Below are positions 8,640-16,171 of a DNA stretch of 32,450 nucleotides, in pieces. A model generated the notes under the pieces. That model saw nothing but the letters and a program-made list of their open reading frames with translations. It did not search any database and had not been told where the DNA came from. Origin of the DNA: Mycobacteriaceae bacterium (GTDB lineage: Bacteria > Actinomycetota > Actinomycetes > Mycobacteriales > Mycobacteriaceae); assembly GCA_019749805.1 (NCBI GenBank), contig JAIEPH010000106.1, positions 1 to 32,450 on the forward strand. The letters are read 5' to 3'. A program made the position numbers and the translations under genes. Each line of letters begins with the position of its first letter. Positions within the stretch are counted from its first letter, which is position 1.

Positions 8640-9907
8640 GGGCAGCGGCCGCACAGTTCAGGAGTTTCGGCTGGCCGAGCCGGCTGCTGATGATCAACCA
8701 GTTCGGCATCAACCTGGGCTTTTACATGCTAATGCCGTACTTGGCGGGATATCTGGCCGGCCCGTTGGGGCTGGCAGCATGGGCGGTCGGTCTCGTGTTG
8801 GGCGTGCGTAATTTCTCACAGCAGGGCATGTTCATCGTCGGAGGCACACTTGCTGACCGGTTGGGTTACAAACCGCTGATCGTGGCGGGATGCCTGCTGC
8901 GTACCGCCGGGTTCGGGTTGCTGGTCGTCGCCGAGTCACTGCCGATGGTGTTAATTGCGTCGGCGGCGACGGGCTTCGCCGGAGCGTTGTTCAACCCGGC
9001 GGTACGCGCTTACCTGGCAGCCGATTCCGGCGATCGGCGCGTCGAGGCGTTCGCCGTGTTCAACATCTTCTACCAGGCGGGCATTCTGGCCGGTCCCTTG
9101 GCGGGACTGGCGCTGATGGCGCTCGACTTCCGGGTCACCGCGGCAGCGGCGGCGATAGTGTTCGCGCTGCTGACGGTTGCCCAACTGTTCGCCCTTCCTC
9201 AGCACAGCGCCACACTCAACGCAGAGAAGGCGTCGGTGCTCGATGACTGGCGCGCCGTGGTGGCCAACCGGTCTTTTCTGCTGTTCGCAGCGGCCATGAC
9301 CGGCTCCTACGTGTTGTCCTTCCAGGTATATCTCGCGCTGCCGCTGCACGCCGCGATTCTGGCGCCCGACGCCGAAACGCTCTTGGTTGCCGCGGTGTTC
9401 GCGATTTCCGGAGTGATCGCCGTGGGCGGACAACTGCGCATCACTCGTGTGTTCGGTGCACGGTGGGGCGCGGGACGCTCACTGGTCATTGGAACACTCA
9501 TCTTGGCCATCGCGTTCGTGCCGCTGGCCATCGTTCCCGATAGTGCCCGGTTCGGCCTGGCGGCGTCCGCAATCGCCTTGCTGTCTGCCGCTGCGCTGCT
9601 CGCAGTCGGATCAGCGGCGGTATTTCCCTTCGAAATGGACACCGTGGTATCACTTGCCCAGAATCGGTTGGTCGCAACGCATTACGGTTTCTACAACACC
9701 ATCATCGGTGTCGGCATACTCGCCGGCAACTTGGGCACTGGCGCACTGATGCAAGCCGCCCGCGATGCCGGCGCACCAGAGCTGATCTGGGCAGCGCTGA
9801 GCCTAATTGGCGGGCTGACGGCATTGGCGCTCTTCTGCCTTCATCGCGGTGGGCGACTGCAGCCGGTGCCGGTCAAAGCAGCCATGAATCCGGGTCGGCT
9901 GCCCTAG
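8636..9907 (+). CDS. MFS transporter (Rv0849-like)
   Basis: This 423-residue major facilitator has about 12 hydrophobic segments. The loop 2-3 motif GGTLADRLGYKPL is present. The GTG start overlaps the cysK2 stop (GTGA), so the pair is translationally coupled. It corresponds in place and size to M. tuberculosis Rv0849. Its coupling to CysK2 suggests export of a sulfur amino acid or a related metabolite, but that is inference; the substrate cannot be read from the sequence. An MdtH-like drug exporter is the alternative. Confidence 0.85.
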   Translation: MRAAAAQFRSFGWPSRLLMINQFGINLGFYMLMPYLAGYLAGPLGLAAWAVGLVLGVRNFSQQGMFIVGGTLADRLGYKPLIVAGCLLRTAGFGLLVVAESLPMVLIASAATGFAGALFNPAVRAYLAADSGDRRVEAFAVFNIFYQAGILAGPLAGLALMALDFRVTAAAAAIVFALLTVAQLFALPQHSATLNAEKASVLDDWRAVVANRSFLLFAAAMTGSYVLSFQVYLALPLHAAILAPDAETLLVAAVFAISGVIAVGGQLRITRVFGARWGAGRSLVIGTLILAIAFVPLAIVPDSARFGLAASAIALLSAAALLAVGSAAVFPFEMDTVVSLAQNRLVATHYGFYNTIIGVGILAGNLGTGALMQAARDAGAPELIWAALSLIGGLTALALFCLHRGGRLQPVPVKAAMNPGRLP

Positions 9908-10089
9908 CTGGACCATCGTCTTGTGCAGTGACTGCCCGGCCGTCGCGGTGCGTGCCCATGCGCGGACTTCCGAATAGCGGCCATCTGATCCTTTCGAAAA
10001 GTCGAAAGTAGCTGTCTCAAAAGCGTTCTCATCGTTATCGAACCGTGCCCGCCGGCCCGGTATGGCTGTCAGCAGTTGAGGTACCTTGG

Positions 10090-10118
10090 ACTAGTAGTTA
10101 CTGAGCTACTACGTACTG
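10090..10118. promoter_or_regulatory. TACTACGTA-type dyad upstream of a secreted-protein gene
   Basis: AGTAG (10093-10097) and CTACT (10106-10110) are inverted around 8 bases, and TACTACGTA lies at 10107-10115. It sits about 50 bases before ATG 10165, where a repressor would overlap the promoter. AGCTACTACGTACT here matches 13 of 14 bases on the opposite strand at 16.12 kb. Confidence 0.5.
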
Positions 10119-10164
10119 AGCCCAGTTCGATGAATGGCTGGTCCAGCGGCGAATGGGAGTGGAC

Positions 10165-10464
10165 ATGGCTACACTGGCAAAGACGGTGACGATAGTCACC
10201 GGTATCATCACTGCGGCTGTGTTGGTCGCTGCGCCGGCACCTGCTGCCCCATCGGGCCCTGGCTCTGCGCAGGATACGGTGAAAAGCCTTGAGGACAGCG
10301 GATATACGGTCATCGTGAGCAAGACGGGATCCGCGCCCCTCACGAAGTGCGCCGTGAGCTCGATTCGGCCGGGACGCGACGTCACCGAGATGCGCAGAAA
10401 CGTGCGCGACCGCACCGTGGAGCGGGTGGTGTACAAGACAATCTACGTCGACGTCACCTGCTAG
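10165..10464 (+). CDS. Small secreted PASTA-like protein
   Basis: This 99-residue exported protein has a signal peptide ending at APAPAAP near residue 29. A PASTA-like core follows (AQDTVKSLEDSGYTVIVSKT), then PLTKCAVSSIRPG and a basic tail ending in YVDVTC. The two mature cysteines probably form a disulfide. ATG 10165 is preceded by GGGAG. The layout (signal, one short domain, central Cys, terminal Cys) parallels the protein at 3838-4362. Function is unknown. A TACTACGTA dyad sits in its promoter and a hairpin directly follows its stop, so it is probably a single-gene transcript. Confidence 0.75.
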   Translation: MATLAKTVTIVTGIITAAVLVAAPAPAAPSGPGSAQDTVKSLEDSGYTVIVSKTGSAPLTKCAVSSIRPGRDVTEMRRNVRDRTVERVVYKTIYVDVTC

Positions 10465-10468
10465 GAGA

Positions 10469-10483
10469 GGCCGCGATGCGGCC
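10469..10483 (+). terminator. GC-rich hairpin after the secreted-protein gene
   Basis: GGCCGCGATGCGGCC is a perfect 6-base stem with a 3-base loop, 5 bases after the stop codon. There is no U tract, which is common in mycobacteria. A second palindrome, GGCCGATCGGCC, lies at 10495-10506. Confidence 0.45.
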
Positions 10484-10626
10484 CGGTGGCTAGCGGCCGA
10501 TCGGCCGGTTGCCGCAAGGGTGTCGTGGCAGTGAGCCCTGACGCCAACTCAAGGAATGTATGGCGATCAAGCGCGTGGCTCAACCGTGCGGTGGGGATGA
10601 TTCGCCGCTGACGGTTTGGAAGCTGC

Positions 10627-10651
10627 TATACGTAGTAAGTACGTAGACTAG
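10627..10651. promoter_or_regulatory. TACTACGTA-type dyad upstream of the L,D-transpeptidase
   Basis: TACGTAGTA (10629-10637, the reverse complement of TACTACGTA) and a second TACGTA (10640-10645) lie about 30 bases before ATG 10679. This is the same motif as upstream of the gene at 10165. A repressor operator overlapping the promoter is inferred. Confidence 0.5.
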
Positions 10652-10678
10652 CGTTGTGGCGCACGCCGAGGTTGAAGC

Positions 10679-11440
10679 ATGAAGGTGGTGAAGGTTAGTT
10701 TGCGATGGCTCCTGGCCACGGCAGCCGTGGTGACTGCTTTCCTGACGCCGTCGGCGGGCACCCCAGTCGCCGCAGCTGCGGCCACCGACGCTTTCGGCGT
10801 GATTCGCGTCCTTCCGGACCCCGGTGAGGTGGTCGGGGTCGCCCATCCTGTGGTGGTGGAGTTCATTGCGCCGGTCGTCAATAGGGAGGCCGCCGAGCGT
10901 ACCGTTTCCATCACCACCTCGCAGTCGATGGCCGGTGAATTCACATGGCTCGACGACGCGACCTTGGAGTGGAAGCCGACCGGCTATTGGCCGGCCCACG
11001 ATAAGATCGAAGTGCGCGCTGGCGGGTTGAAGACCAAGTTCAGCACCGGTGCTGCGGTGGTTGGTATCGCTGACATCGATGCGCACACATTCACTGTCGA
11101 AGTCGACGGCGAGGTGGTCCGTGAAATGCCGGCGTCACTGGGTAAGCCCGGTTTCGAAACACCTGTCGGTGACTTCACGGTGTTGGAGAAGCAGCGCAAT
11201 GTCGTGTTCGACTCACGCACCATCGGAATTCCGCTTGACGACCCGGAGGGCTACCTTATCGACGGCGAATTCGGCGTGCGGGTGACATGGGGAGGTGTCT
11301 ACGTGCACTCGGCCCCCTGGTCGGTCGGCGTGCAGGGATCGGCCAATGTCAGCCATGGCTGCATCAACCTCAGCCCGGAAAACGCCGAGTGGTATTTCGA
11401 CATGGTGCGAGTAGGGGACCCGGTCACCGTTCAGGCGTAG
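10679..11440 (+). CDS. L,D-transpeptidase, LdtMt1-like
   Basis: This exported peptidoglycan enzyme makes 3-3 cross-links. Residues 1-33 form a signal peptide. An Ig-like domain follows (about 40-125, with GEVVGVAHPVVVEF). The YkuD catalytic domain has H210 in YVHSAPWS and the nucleophile C228 in VSHGCINLSPENA. At 253 residues it is nearly the size of M. tuberculosis LdtMt1 (Rv0116c), which it resembles throughout by memory. The nearby BlaI/M56 pair belongs to a family known for beta-lactam and cell-wall regulation, and a TACTACGTA dyad lies just upstream. Control of this enzyme by BlaI is therefore a reasonable inference. Copper stress linked to wall remodelling is a further possibility. Confidence 0.9.
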   Translation: MKVVKVSLRWLLATAAVVTAFLTPSAGTPVAAAAATDAFGVIRVLPDPGEVVGVAHPVVVEFIAPVVNREAAERTVSITTSQSMAGEFTWLDDATLEWKPTGYWPAHDKIEVRAGGLKTKFSTGAAVVGIADIDAHTFTVEVDGEVVREMPASLGKPGFETPVGDFTVLEKQRNVVFDSRTIGIPLDDPEGYLIDGEFGVRVTWGGVYVHSAPWSVGVQGSANVSHGCINLSPENAEWYFDMVRVGDPVTVQA

Positions 11441-11590
11441 CGGCTCGCGCCGATCCAACGTGAGACCGGTGCCATTTCGGCGACAGCGGCCACCGCTGCG
11501 GACTCTGATTGCCCTGCTTCAGCGATGTGTTGAATCGCGCACATGCCATGGTGGCCGGTAAGCTCTTCGTCGAACAGTGGAGGTTCAACG

Positions 11591-11977
11591 GTGCGGGTGC
11601 GCGGTTTCGGCGAGTTGGAAGCGGACATCATGGAACGCGTCTGGGACTACGGTCCTGAGGCGTCGATGACGGTTCGTGAGATTTTTGAGCAGCTGGCCGC
11701 CGAACGGCAAATCGCCTACACCACGGTAATGTCCACCATGGACAATCTGCATACCAAAGGCTGGCTGGCCCGCGAACGCGACGGCCGCGCGTACCGCTAC
11801 TGGGCGACACTGTCGCGCGAGCAGCACACGGCACGATTGATGCGCGACGCCCTCAAGGGCGGAGGGCAGTCGGACCTGGTGCTGAGCCACTTCATCGAGC
11901 AGATCGGTCCCCGGGAATCGGAGCGGCTGCGCACGGCGTTGCGGCGGCTGCCGAAGAAGCGGTCAGGTAAACGGTGA
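11591..11977 (+). CDS. blaI: BlaI/MecI/CopY-family transcriptional repressor
   Basis: This 128-residue winged-helix repressor starts at GTG 11591 with GTGGAGG 7 bases upstream. The DNA-binding part has FGELEADIMERVWDYG, MTVREIFEQLA and AYTTVMSTMDNLHTKGWL, all typical of BlaI/MecI. The C-terminal dimer helices contain LVLSHFIEQIGPRESERL. There is no CopY-type CxC metal motif at the end, so it is more BlaI-like than CopY-like. Its stop overlaps the M56 protease gene (GTGA), as in M. tuberculosis Rv1846c-Rv1845c. Its probable targets here are the TACTACRTA dyads at several promoters, but no dyad is obvious directly in front of this gene. Confidence 0.88.
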   Translation: MRVRGFGELEADIMERVWDYGPEASMTVREIFEQLAAERQIAYTTVMSTMDNLHTKGWLARERDGRAYRYWATLSREQHTARLMRDALKGGGQSDLVLSHFIEQIGPRESERLRTALRRLPKKRSGKR

Positions 11978-12912
11978 GCATCGCTGCGTGCCTGCTGCTC
12001 TACAGCTTCGTCGTATGTGTGGCCGGCCCGCCGATTTTGCATCGGCTCACCCGTGAAGGGCATGCTCCCCGCTACGGTGTGGCGGCATGGCTGACTGCCA
12101 TCGGCAGTGTGCTTATCAGCTGGTTGATGGCCGCAGTGCTCATCGTCGGGGACCTCATCACCGGCGGCGAACACCGCAACGGTGTGGTGGCGTCGTGTCT
12201 TGCCGTGTTGTGCGACGTGCTATCTGGGTATGCCGGTCGCATCCCGCAAGTACTGTTGCTGGCCGCTGCAACCGCCGGTGTCATCACGGCGTCGCTCGCC
12301 GGTGCCCGAATTGCGCGCGCTCTTGCTCACCTGCGGGCAGGAGCGCTCGAGCACGCCGACGGGGTGCGGTTGGTGGGTCGGCCGGTTGGCCAGGACGTCT
12401 TCGTCATCGATGCTTCCGAGCGAGCCGCCTACTGCGTATCGGGTCGCCCACCGGTCATCGTGGTGACGACCGGTGCGCTGGCGGCCCTCGACGACGATCA
12501 ACTGGGCGCCGTGCTCGCACACGAGCGCGCTCATCTGGCGGGGCGCCATCATCAACTGGTAGCCGCCCTTCGCAGTCTCGCGGTCGTCTTCCCGAAACTC
12601 TCACTGATGACACAGGGTGCCACTGAGGTGTCGCGGATACTGGAAATGTGCGCCGACGACGCGGCGGCCCGTCGATTCGGTCACCGCACGCTGCTGTTGG
12701 GACTGATGTCACTGGCCGGAGCGGCGCCGGCAGGGTCACTGGGGGCGGCCGATGTGGCGGTGCTCAGCCGGGCCGAGCGTTTGGCAGTTCCCGCGACACC
12801 GCCGACGCGGATATGTGCCCGGGCAGCGTTGACCAGCGCATCGACGCTGATGGCCGGCGGACCGTTGCTTATTCTTGCGTTGATGGCATCGGGCACGCTG
12901 ATGTGCGGTTAG
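11974..12912 (+). CDS. M56-family membrane zinc metalloprotease (BlaR1-like, no sensor domain)
   Basis: This 312-residue membrane protease probably inactivates the coupled BlaI repressor. Several hydrophobic segments occupy residues 1-115. The cytosolic catalytic domain has HERAH (183-187) in LAHERAHLAG and a downstream EMCADDAA segment supplying the third zinc ligand. A final membrane helix precedes the C-terminus. No penicillin-binding sensor domain is present, matching the shorter mycobacterial Rv1845c type, so the inducing signal is unclear. The GTG start overlaps the blaI stop. Confidence 0.87.
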   Translation: MSIAACLLLYSFVVCVAGPPILHRLTREGHAPRYGVAAWLTAIGSVLISWLMAAVLIVGDLITGGEHRNGVVASCLAVLCDVLSGYAGRIPQVLLLAAATAGVITASLAGARIARALAHLRAGALEHADGVRLVGRPVGQDVFVIDASERAAYCVSGRPPVIVVTTGALAALDDDQLGAVLAHERAHLAGRHHQLVAALRSLAVVFPKLSLMTQGATEVSRILEMCADDAAARRFGHRTLLLGLMSLAGAAPAGSLGAADVAVLSRAERLAVPATPPTRICARAALTSASTLMAGGPLLILALMASGTLMCG

Positions 12913-13285
12913 CTCCCCGAATGTCGCTAGGACATGAGGCCACGCACTTGGACTGGCGGCCGACCGCGCGATTGTGGTAGGGCAAACCGCATATCGGTGG
13001 CCGCTCCGGCGAAGATGTGCTCGCTCTCCGACGCTGGCTCGCAACCGATTTCGGCTCTATCAAGCGTTTTTCGGCCGACGTGACCGCCAACAAGGACGCA
13101 GACACGTGTAGAACTCTGCGCAACCCGATGTTGTCCTACTATGGCGGTCAGTAGAAATCACGGTATTCGATTCGACCGCCCCGACGCGCGACCGCGGACC
13201 GGCTGCGACAGCTCCACCGGCCACACGGTACCCATAGATGTCAGGAGCTGTGATGTCTCGTCCGGGGCCACGGGCATGCTGACCC
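12913..13285. other. Intergenic region without a recognisable gene
   Basis: Short frames on both strands show no known motif and no convincing ribosome site. Given the broken genes that follow, this is probably decayed sequence. Confidence 0.4.
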
Positions 13286-13625
13286 GTGCCCGGAACCGCT
13301 CGGACACGCCTCTCAGATGCAGAGGGCTACTCGAGCGAGCACGACCCCCAGGCTGGACACGGGGAACACTTGCCCTCCGTCGGCCACGACGCCGCGGGCT
13401 CGGCCCATGATCGCCATGCCGGGCATGGGGAGATGTTCCGCCGCAGGTTCTGGGCCAGCTCGTTATTGTCAGTACTGGTGATGCTGTTCAGCCACATGGT
13501 CGCCGACTGTTCGGCTACACGCTGCCCGCGATCCCAGTGACCAGTGGATCGCACGATTCTGAGCACGATCGTTGTCGCGCTCAACGCGCAACTATTGAAC
13601 CGCCTCGACCTCGATCCCGCACTCC
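13286..13625 (+). pseudogene. Remnant of a CopB-type heavy-metal P-type ATPase (internally deleted)
   Basis: The upstream piece reads as a His-rich N-terminus (GHGEHLPSVGHDAAGSAHD, then HAGHGEMFRRRFWASSLL) running into a first membrane helix. This is the pattern of CopB-type ATPases. At about 13507 a one-base shift turns the expected ADWFGYTLPAIPV into out-of-frame residues and a stop. From about 13556 another frame reads LSTIVVALNAQLLNRLDLDP, the typical C-terminal end of the same family. The several hundred residues between, including all catalytic motifs, are missing. I infer an intact gene that lost its middle by deletion. Confidence 0.6.
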
Positions 13626-14284
13626 AGCGCGCGCCTGATCACCGCGGCGCGGCATCACACCCGTGCTCGGCGCGCGAGCCGCCGCGGTGCGCCGCACGGA
13701 TCGCGCACATCATCGCGCAGCGGGCCACTGCTCTGATAGCCGGGTTTCTCACGAGCCGCTTGGCTGTTCGGGTACGCGAAAACGACTCCGGTTGTGTGGA
13801 CATGGCTTCTCCCTTGGTCACAATGTGCCGGTTTGGTTTGCCGCGATCAGGTGTAGCGCGAGGGGCAAGGTGACAATCACGATGACGCTTTCATCCTACT
13901 GTTCTGGTACGGATAACGTAATCATTCGCTGTCGCCGTCTGGTTCGACACGACTTCTGTCGCATTCTTCCCGTCCCGACCCGGTGCTGCGAGCGAAATGT
14001 CTACTGCACTAGTCTGAGCGCTGAAATGCTTGTGGTGCAGGGAAACTGGTGTATCGCGTGCGGTATCCAAGCCGGGCGGCGTTCGCTGAGGGCGGATGCC
14101 GCCCGTCGGGTACTTGTCGACTGCACCAACCTTGCCTACGGGGTTTGACCGTAGATGTGTGGGGTATGCGCAGTTTGTCCATGGGTTGTGGCTGTGCGGT
14201 TCGGCTGGCCGCAATCACGCGGATAGCCGCGTCTTGCTGAAACCGCGCGGCGCAACACCTGACAACAGTGATGGAGTGACGCAA
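13626..14284. other. Intergenic region upstream of the copper storage gene
   Basis: No gene is recognised. A minus-strand frame from ATG 13821 (MSTQPESFSRTRTAKRL) has a fair ribosome site but matches nothing I know and ends after 60 residues. Confidence 0.35.
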
Positions 14285-14692
14285 ATGAGCACCGCAGCTG
14301 AAATGCTGGAAACCTACCCGCAGGATCTAGGCGGCGTCGACCGCGCGGCATTGACGGCGTGTATCGAGGCGTGCATCGAGTGCGCGCAGGCATGTACTGC
14401 ATGCGCCGATGCCTGTCTGAGTGAACAGTCGGTCCAAGAGCTGACCACCTGCGTTCGCACCAACCTCGATTGTGCAGATCTGTGTGAGACGACGGGTCGG
14501 GTGCTTTCGCGCCACACCGGCTACGATGCCAATCTGACCCGTTCGGTGTTGCAGGCGTGCGCCACGGCATGTCAGTCCTGTGGTGACGAATGCGCTAGGC
14601 ATGCCGAGCACCACGAACACTGCCGCGTCTGCGCCGAGGTGTGTCGACGTTGCGGGCAGGCGTGCGAGCAGCTGCTCGCATCGCTGGGTTGA
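14285..14692 (+). CDS. csp: Cytosolic four-helix-bundle copper storage protein (Csp3-like)
   Basis: This 135-residue protein has 18 cysteines arranged as CxxxC and CxxC along predicted helices (ACIEACIECAQACTACADAC, TTCVRTNLDCADLC, QACATACQSCGDEC, HCRVCAEVCRRCGQAC). This is the signature of Csp/DUF326 proteins, whose four-helix bundle lines its core with Cys and binds many Cu(I) ions. It has no signal peptide, so it should act in the cytosol like Csp3. A His patch (HAEHHEHC) near one end may be the entry site. ATG 14285 is preceded by a weak GGAG. A copZ chaperone gene lies 0.6 kb downstream, with a broken CsoR-type gene between. Confidence 0.9.
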   Translation: MSTAAEMLETYPQDLGGVDRAALTACIEACIECAQACTACADACLSEQSVQELTTCVRTNLDCADLCETTGRVLSRHTGYDANLTRSVLQACATACQSCGDECARHAEHHEHCRVCAEVCRRCGQACEQLLASLG

Positions 14693-14759
14693 TCGCTGCG
14701 AACCCTCCCGAGCACCGGCCTGCCGATGGCATCGTTGGCTTCTGATTCAGTATGGGCCC

Positions 14760-14945
14760 GCCCGCTTCTTCGGCATGACCACGCAGAGCCTGAGCTAACC
14801 GTCGAGTAGACCGTGTGCGACGTCCTGCATGGCCGGGTTACAGGACTCGAGGTCGAGATATCGACGCAGTACTGTTCGTCGTCGACCCTTTCCCTGCTCG
14901 CCGCGCACCTTCGCGGCCAGGCGCGCCTGCGGGTGTGCTGCGCCG
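14760..14945 (-). pseudogene. Decayed CsoR/RicR-family copper repressor
   Basis: Three minus-strand frames together give a CsoR-like chain. First is HPQARLAAKVRGEQGK (compare KRLRRVEGQVRGI). Next, in another frame, comes VDDEQYCVDIST, with the family cysteine in YC(V/I)D. A third frame gives NPAMQDVAHGLLDG (compare ALQEVALGLLDDH) followed by LRLCVV, equivalent to LRHCVV. At least two small indels break the frame. Residues needed for Cu(I) binding survive only in separate frames, so the gene is almost certainly dead. Identification is by pattern memory. Confidence 0.55.
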
Positions 14946-15283
14946 CATGACACAAAGCCATTGAGTAGCAACATCCTCGGCGTTCGCAACCACGCTGCGC
15001 GGTGCTCGTTGCACCGCTTTTCATCGCCGAGACCGGCGGCAAGCCGTGACCTCGTTGCGGTCGTGCGCGCACCTGGGTGGCGGAAGAGGCGGCACGGTTA
15101 ACCGCAACATGTCGCTGATTGTCGGCGACCACAGCATGGTCGGGATGCAGCGTAGGGGTATGGGCTACCCTCCGCAATAGTGGAGTATTCGAGGAGGAAT
15201 GCGCCGTTCGCCGAGCGAGGACCCTGCCGGTTTCCTAGACACAGGAGCCGGCCGATCGTCCTCATGAGAAGGAGGAATGCGCC
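14946..15283. other. Intergenic region upstream of copZ
   Basis: No gene is seen. It holds a possible operator at 15152-15173. It also holds a 14-base repeat, AGGAGGAATGCGCC, at 15192-15205 and again at 15270-15283; the second copy is the copZ ribosome site. Confidence 0.45.
15152..15173. promoter_or_regulatory. Possible CsoR-type operator upstream of copZ
   Basis: The reverse complement contains GTAGCCCATACCCCTAC, which recalls one half of the M. tuberculosis CsoR operator as I remember it. An overlapping CTCC/GGAG inverted repeat follows. The symmetry is imperfect. Confidence 0.3.
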
Positions 15284-15496
15284 ATGACCTCAGCGGAATA
15301 CCGCGTCTCCGGGATGACGTGCGGGCACTGCGAGATGTCGGTCCGCGAGGAAGTCAGTTCCCTACGCGGTGTCAAGCATGTCGAGGTGAGCGCTGCAACC
15401 GGCAAACTGGTTGTCACCAGTAAGGAGCCCATCGCCGATGCGGCCGTAATGGCGGCCGTAGACGAGGCCGGTTACACCGCCGTGCGGATGACATGA
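15284..15496 (+). CDS. copZ: CopZ-like copper chaperone (HMA domain), stand-alone copy
   Basis: This 70-residue single heavy-metal-associated domain carries the Cu(I)-binding motif GMTCGHC near residues 10-16. The beta-alpha-beta fold pattern continues through VSAATGKLVVTS to DEAGYTAVRMT. It would carry Cu(I) in the cytosol to the CopA ATPase or to the storage protein. GGAGGA at 15271-15276 precedes the ATG. It is a close paralogue of the copZ at 22220-22429 but stands alone, next to a dead CsoR-like gene and downstream of the csp gene, so it may have been left behind by a lost copper operon. Confidence 0.92.
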   Translation: MTSAEYRVSGMTCGHCEMSVREEVSSLRGVKHVEVSAATGKLVVTSKEPIADAAVMAAVDEAGYTAVRMT

Positions 15497-15846
15497 GTAC
15501 CGCCGGGGTGGTGTCCACGGCGGTGGCACGCCCCGATGCCTCGATGCCACTGCACTCAGCTGGAACCAGCCTAGTTGCTGACTCGAGTTGTGCTTCTTTA
15601 CGTTGTAGAGCTTCCCGCTGCCGCGAAGGCGAAGCGCAGTACCGAGGTTCAGGCCGAACGTAGCCAGCGGACAGCTCTCTGGCACGGCTCCCATGGCGAT
15701 TCCGGGAGGCTGCAACTGCTCGAGTCGCGCCGGCGTGAGTGACGCTCCCGGCGCTTCCAGCGCCCTTCGAAAGCCGCTCGGTGTCTGCAGGCATGGCACT
15801 CTTGCCGCGGCAGAAGAACACGGCCATAACGCGAACTTGCCGTATC

Positions 15847-15863
15847 TACTATTTCAGATAGTA
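15847..15863. promoter_or_regulatory. Perfect TACTAT/ATAGTA dyad
   Basis: TACTATTTCAGATAGTA has perfect 6-base arms around 5 bases. It resembles the TACTACRTA sites but has no clear downstream gene; on the minus strand it lies 20 bases before ATG 15827 of an unassigned frame. Confidence 0.4.
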
Positions 15864-16120
15864 TGTGCCGGGCCGGCTGGGGCGCCGGTCCGATCCCTAG
15901 CTCGGGTGGCGCCTCAGTCGGTCCTTTTATGAAAACCGGCGTTTGATACGAAGGCCGTCGAGGTCGCGAGAAGCATTGTGCTGGCTAACGACACGGCACC
16001 AGGCCAACGAATTACCAAACTGCTTGGGGCTAGTGCGGGACGCGTGCGCCTCGAAGTTCGTACAACCGATTTCCAGACGCCCTCCACGTGCGGTGCGGCA
16101 TCTGGTAAGCATGGTTGTGG

Positions 16121-16144
16121 AAGTATGTAGTAGCTGCGTATATC
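16121..16144. promoter_or_regulatory. TACTACATA-type site upstream of the MPT63-like gene
   Basis: TATGTAGTA at 16124-16132 is the reverse complement of TACTACATA. With its flank, AGCTACTACATACT, it matches 13 of 14 bases of the 10.1 kb site. It ends about 27 bases before GTG 16172. Confidence 0.45.
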
Positions 16145-16171
16145 GCCTGCGATGCAAGGAAGGGACAGGCA

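Larger units (their letters stand above)
15497..16171. other. Intergenic region with two AT-rich dyads
   Basis: No gene is recognised on either strand. Minus-strand frames below 15827 (for example QPPGIAMGAVPESCPLATFG) look faintly protein-like but match nothing I know and overlap copZ. Dyads are at 15847-15863 and 16121-16144. Confidence 0.4.

Noticed and set aside
11431..11631. Minus-strand frame with GHHGMCAIQHIAEAGQSESA, faintly like the end of a DUF305 metal-binding protein
   Set aside because: The match is short and imperfect, the frame overlaps the well-supported blaI start, and no upstream half of such a protein is present. At most it is an old remnant.
13639..13821. Possible 60-residue minus-strand gene starting MSTQPESFSRTRTAKRL with a fair ribosome site
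   Set aside because: It has no known motif, ends in low-complexity Arg/Ala sequence and has no conserved neighbour.
15164..15182. CTCC/GGAG inverted repeat before copZ as a MerR/CueR-type operator
   Set aside because: The arms are only 4 bases and the -35/-10 geometry is not clear; kept only as part of a weak CsoR-type call.
15414..15827. Minus-strand frames upstream of copZ, with a dyad just before ATG 15827
   Set aside because: No family is recognised, the frames are broken between two phases and run over copZ, and codon usage is not convincing.
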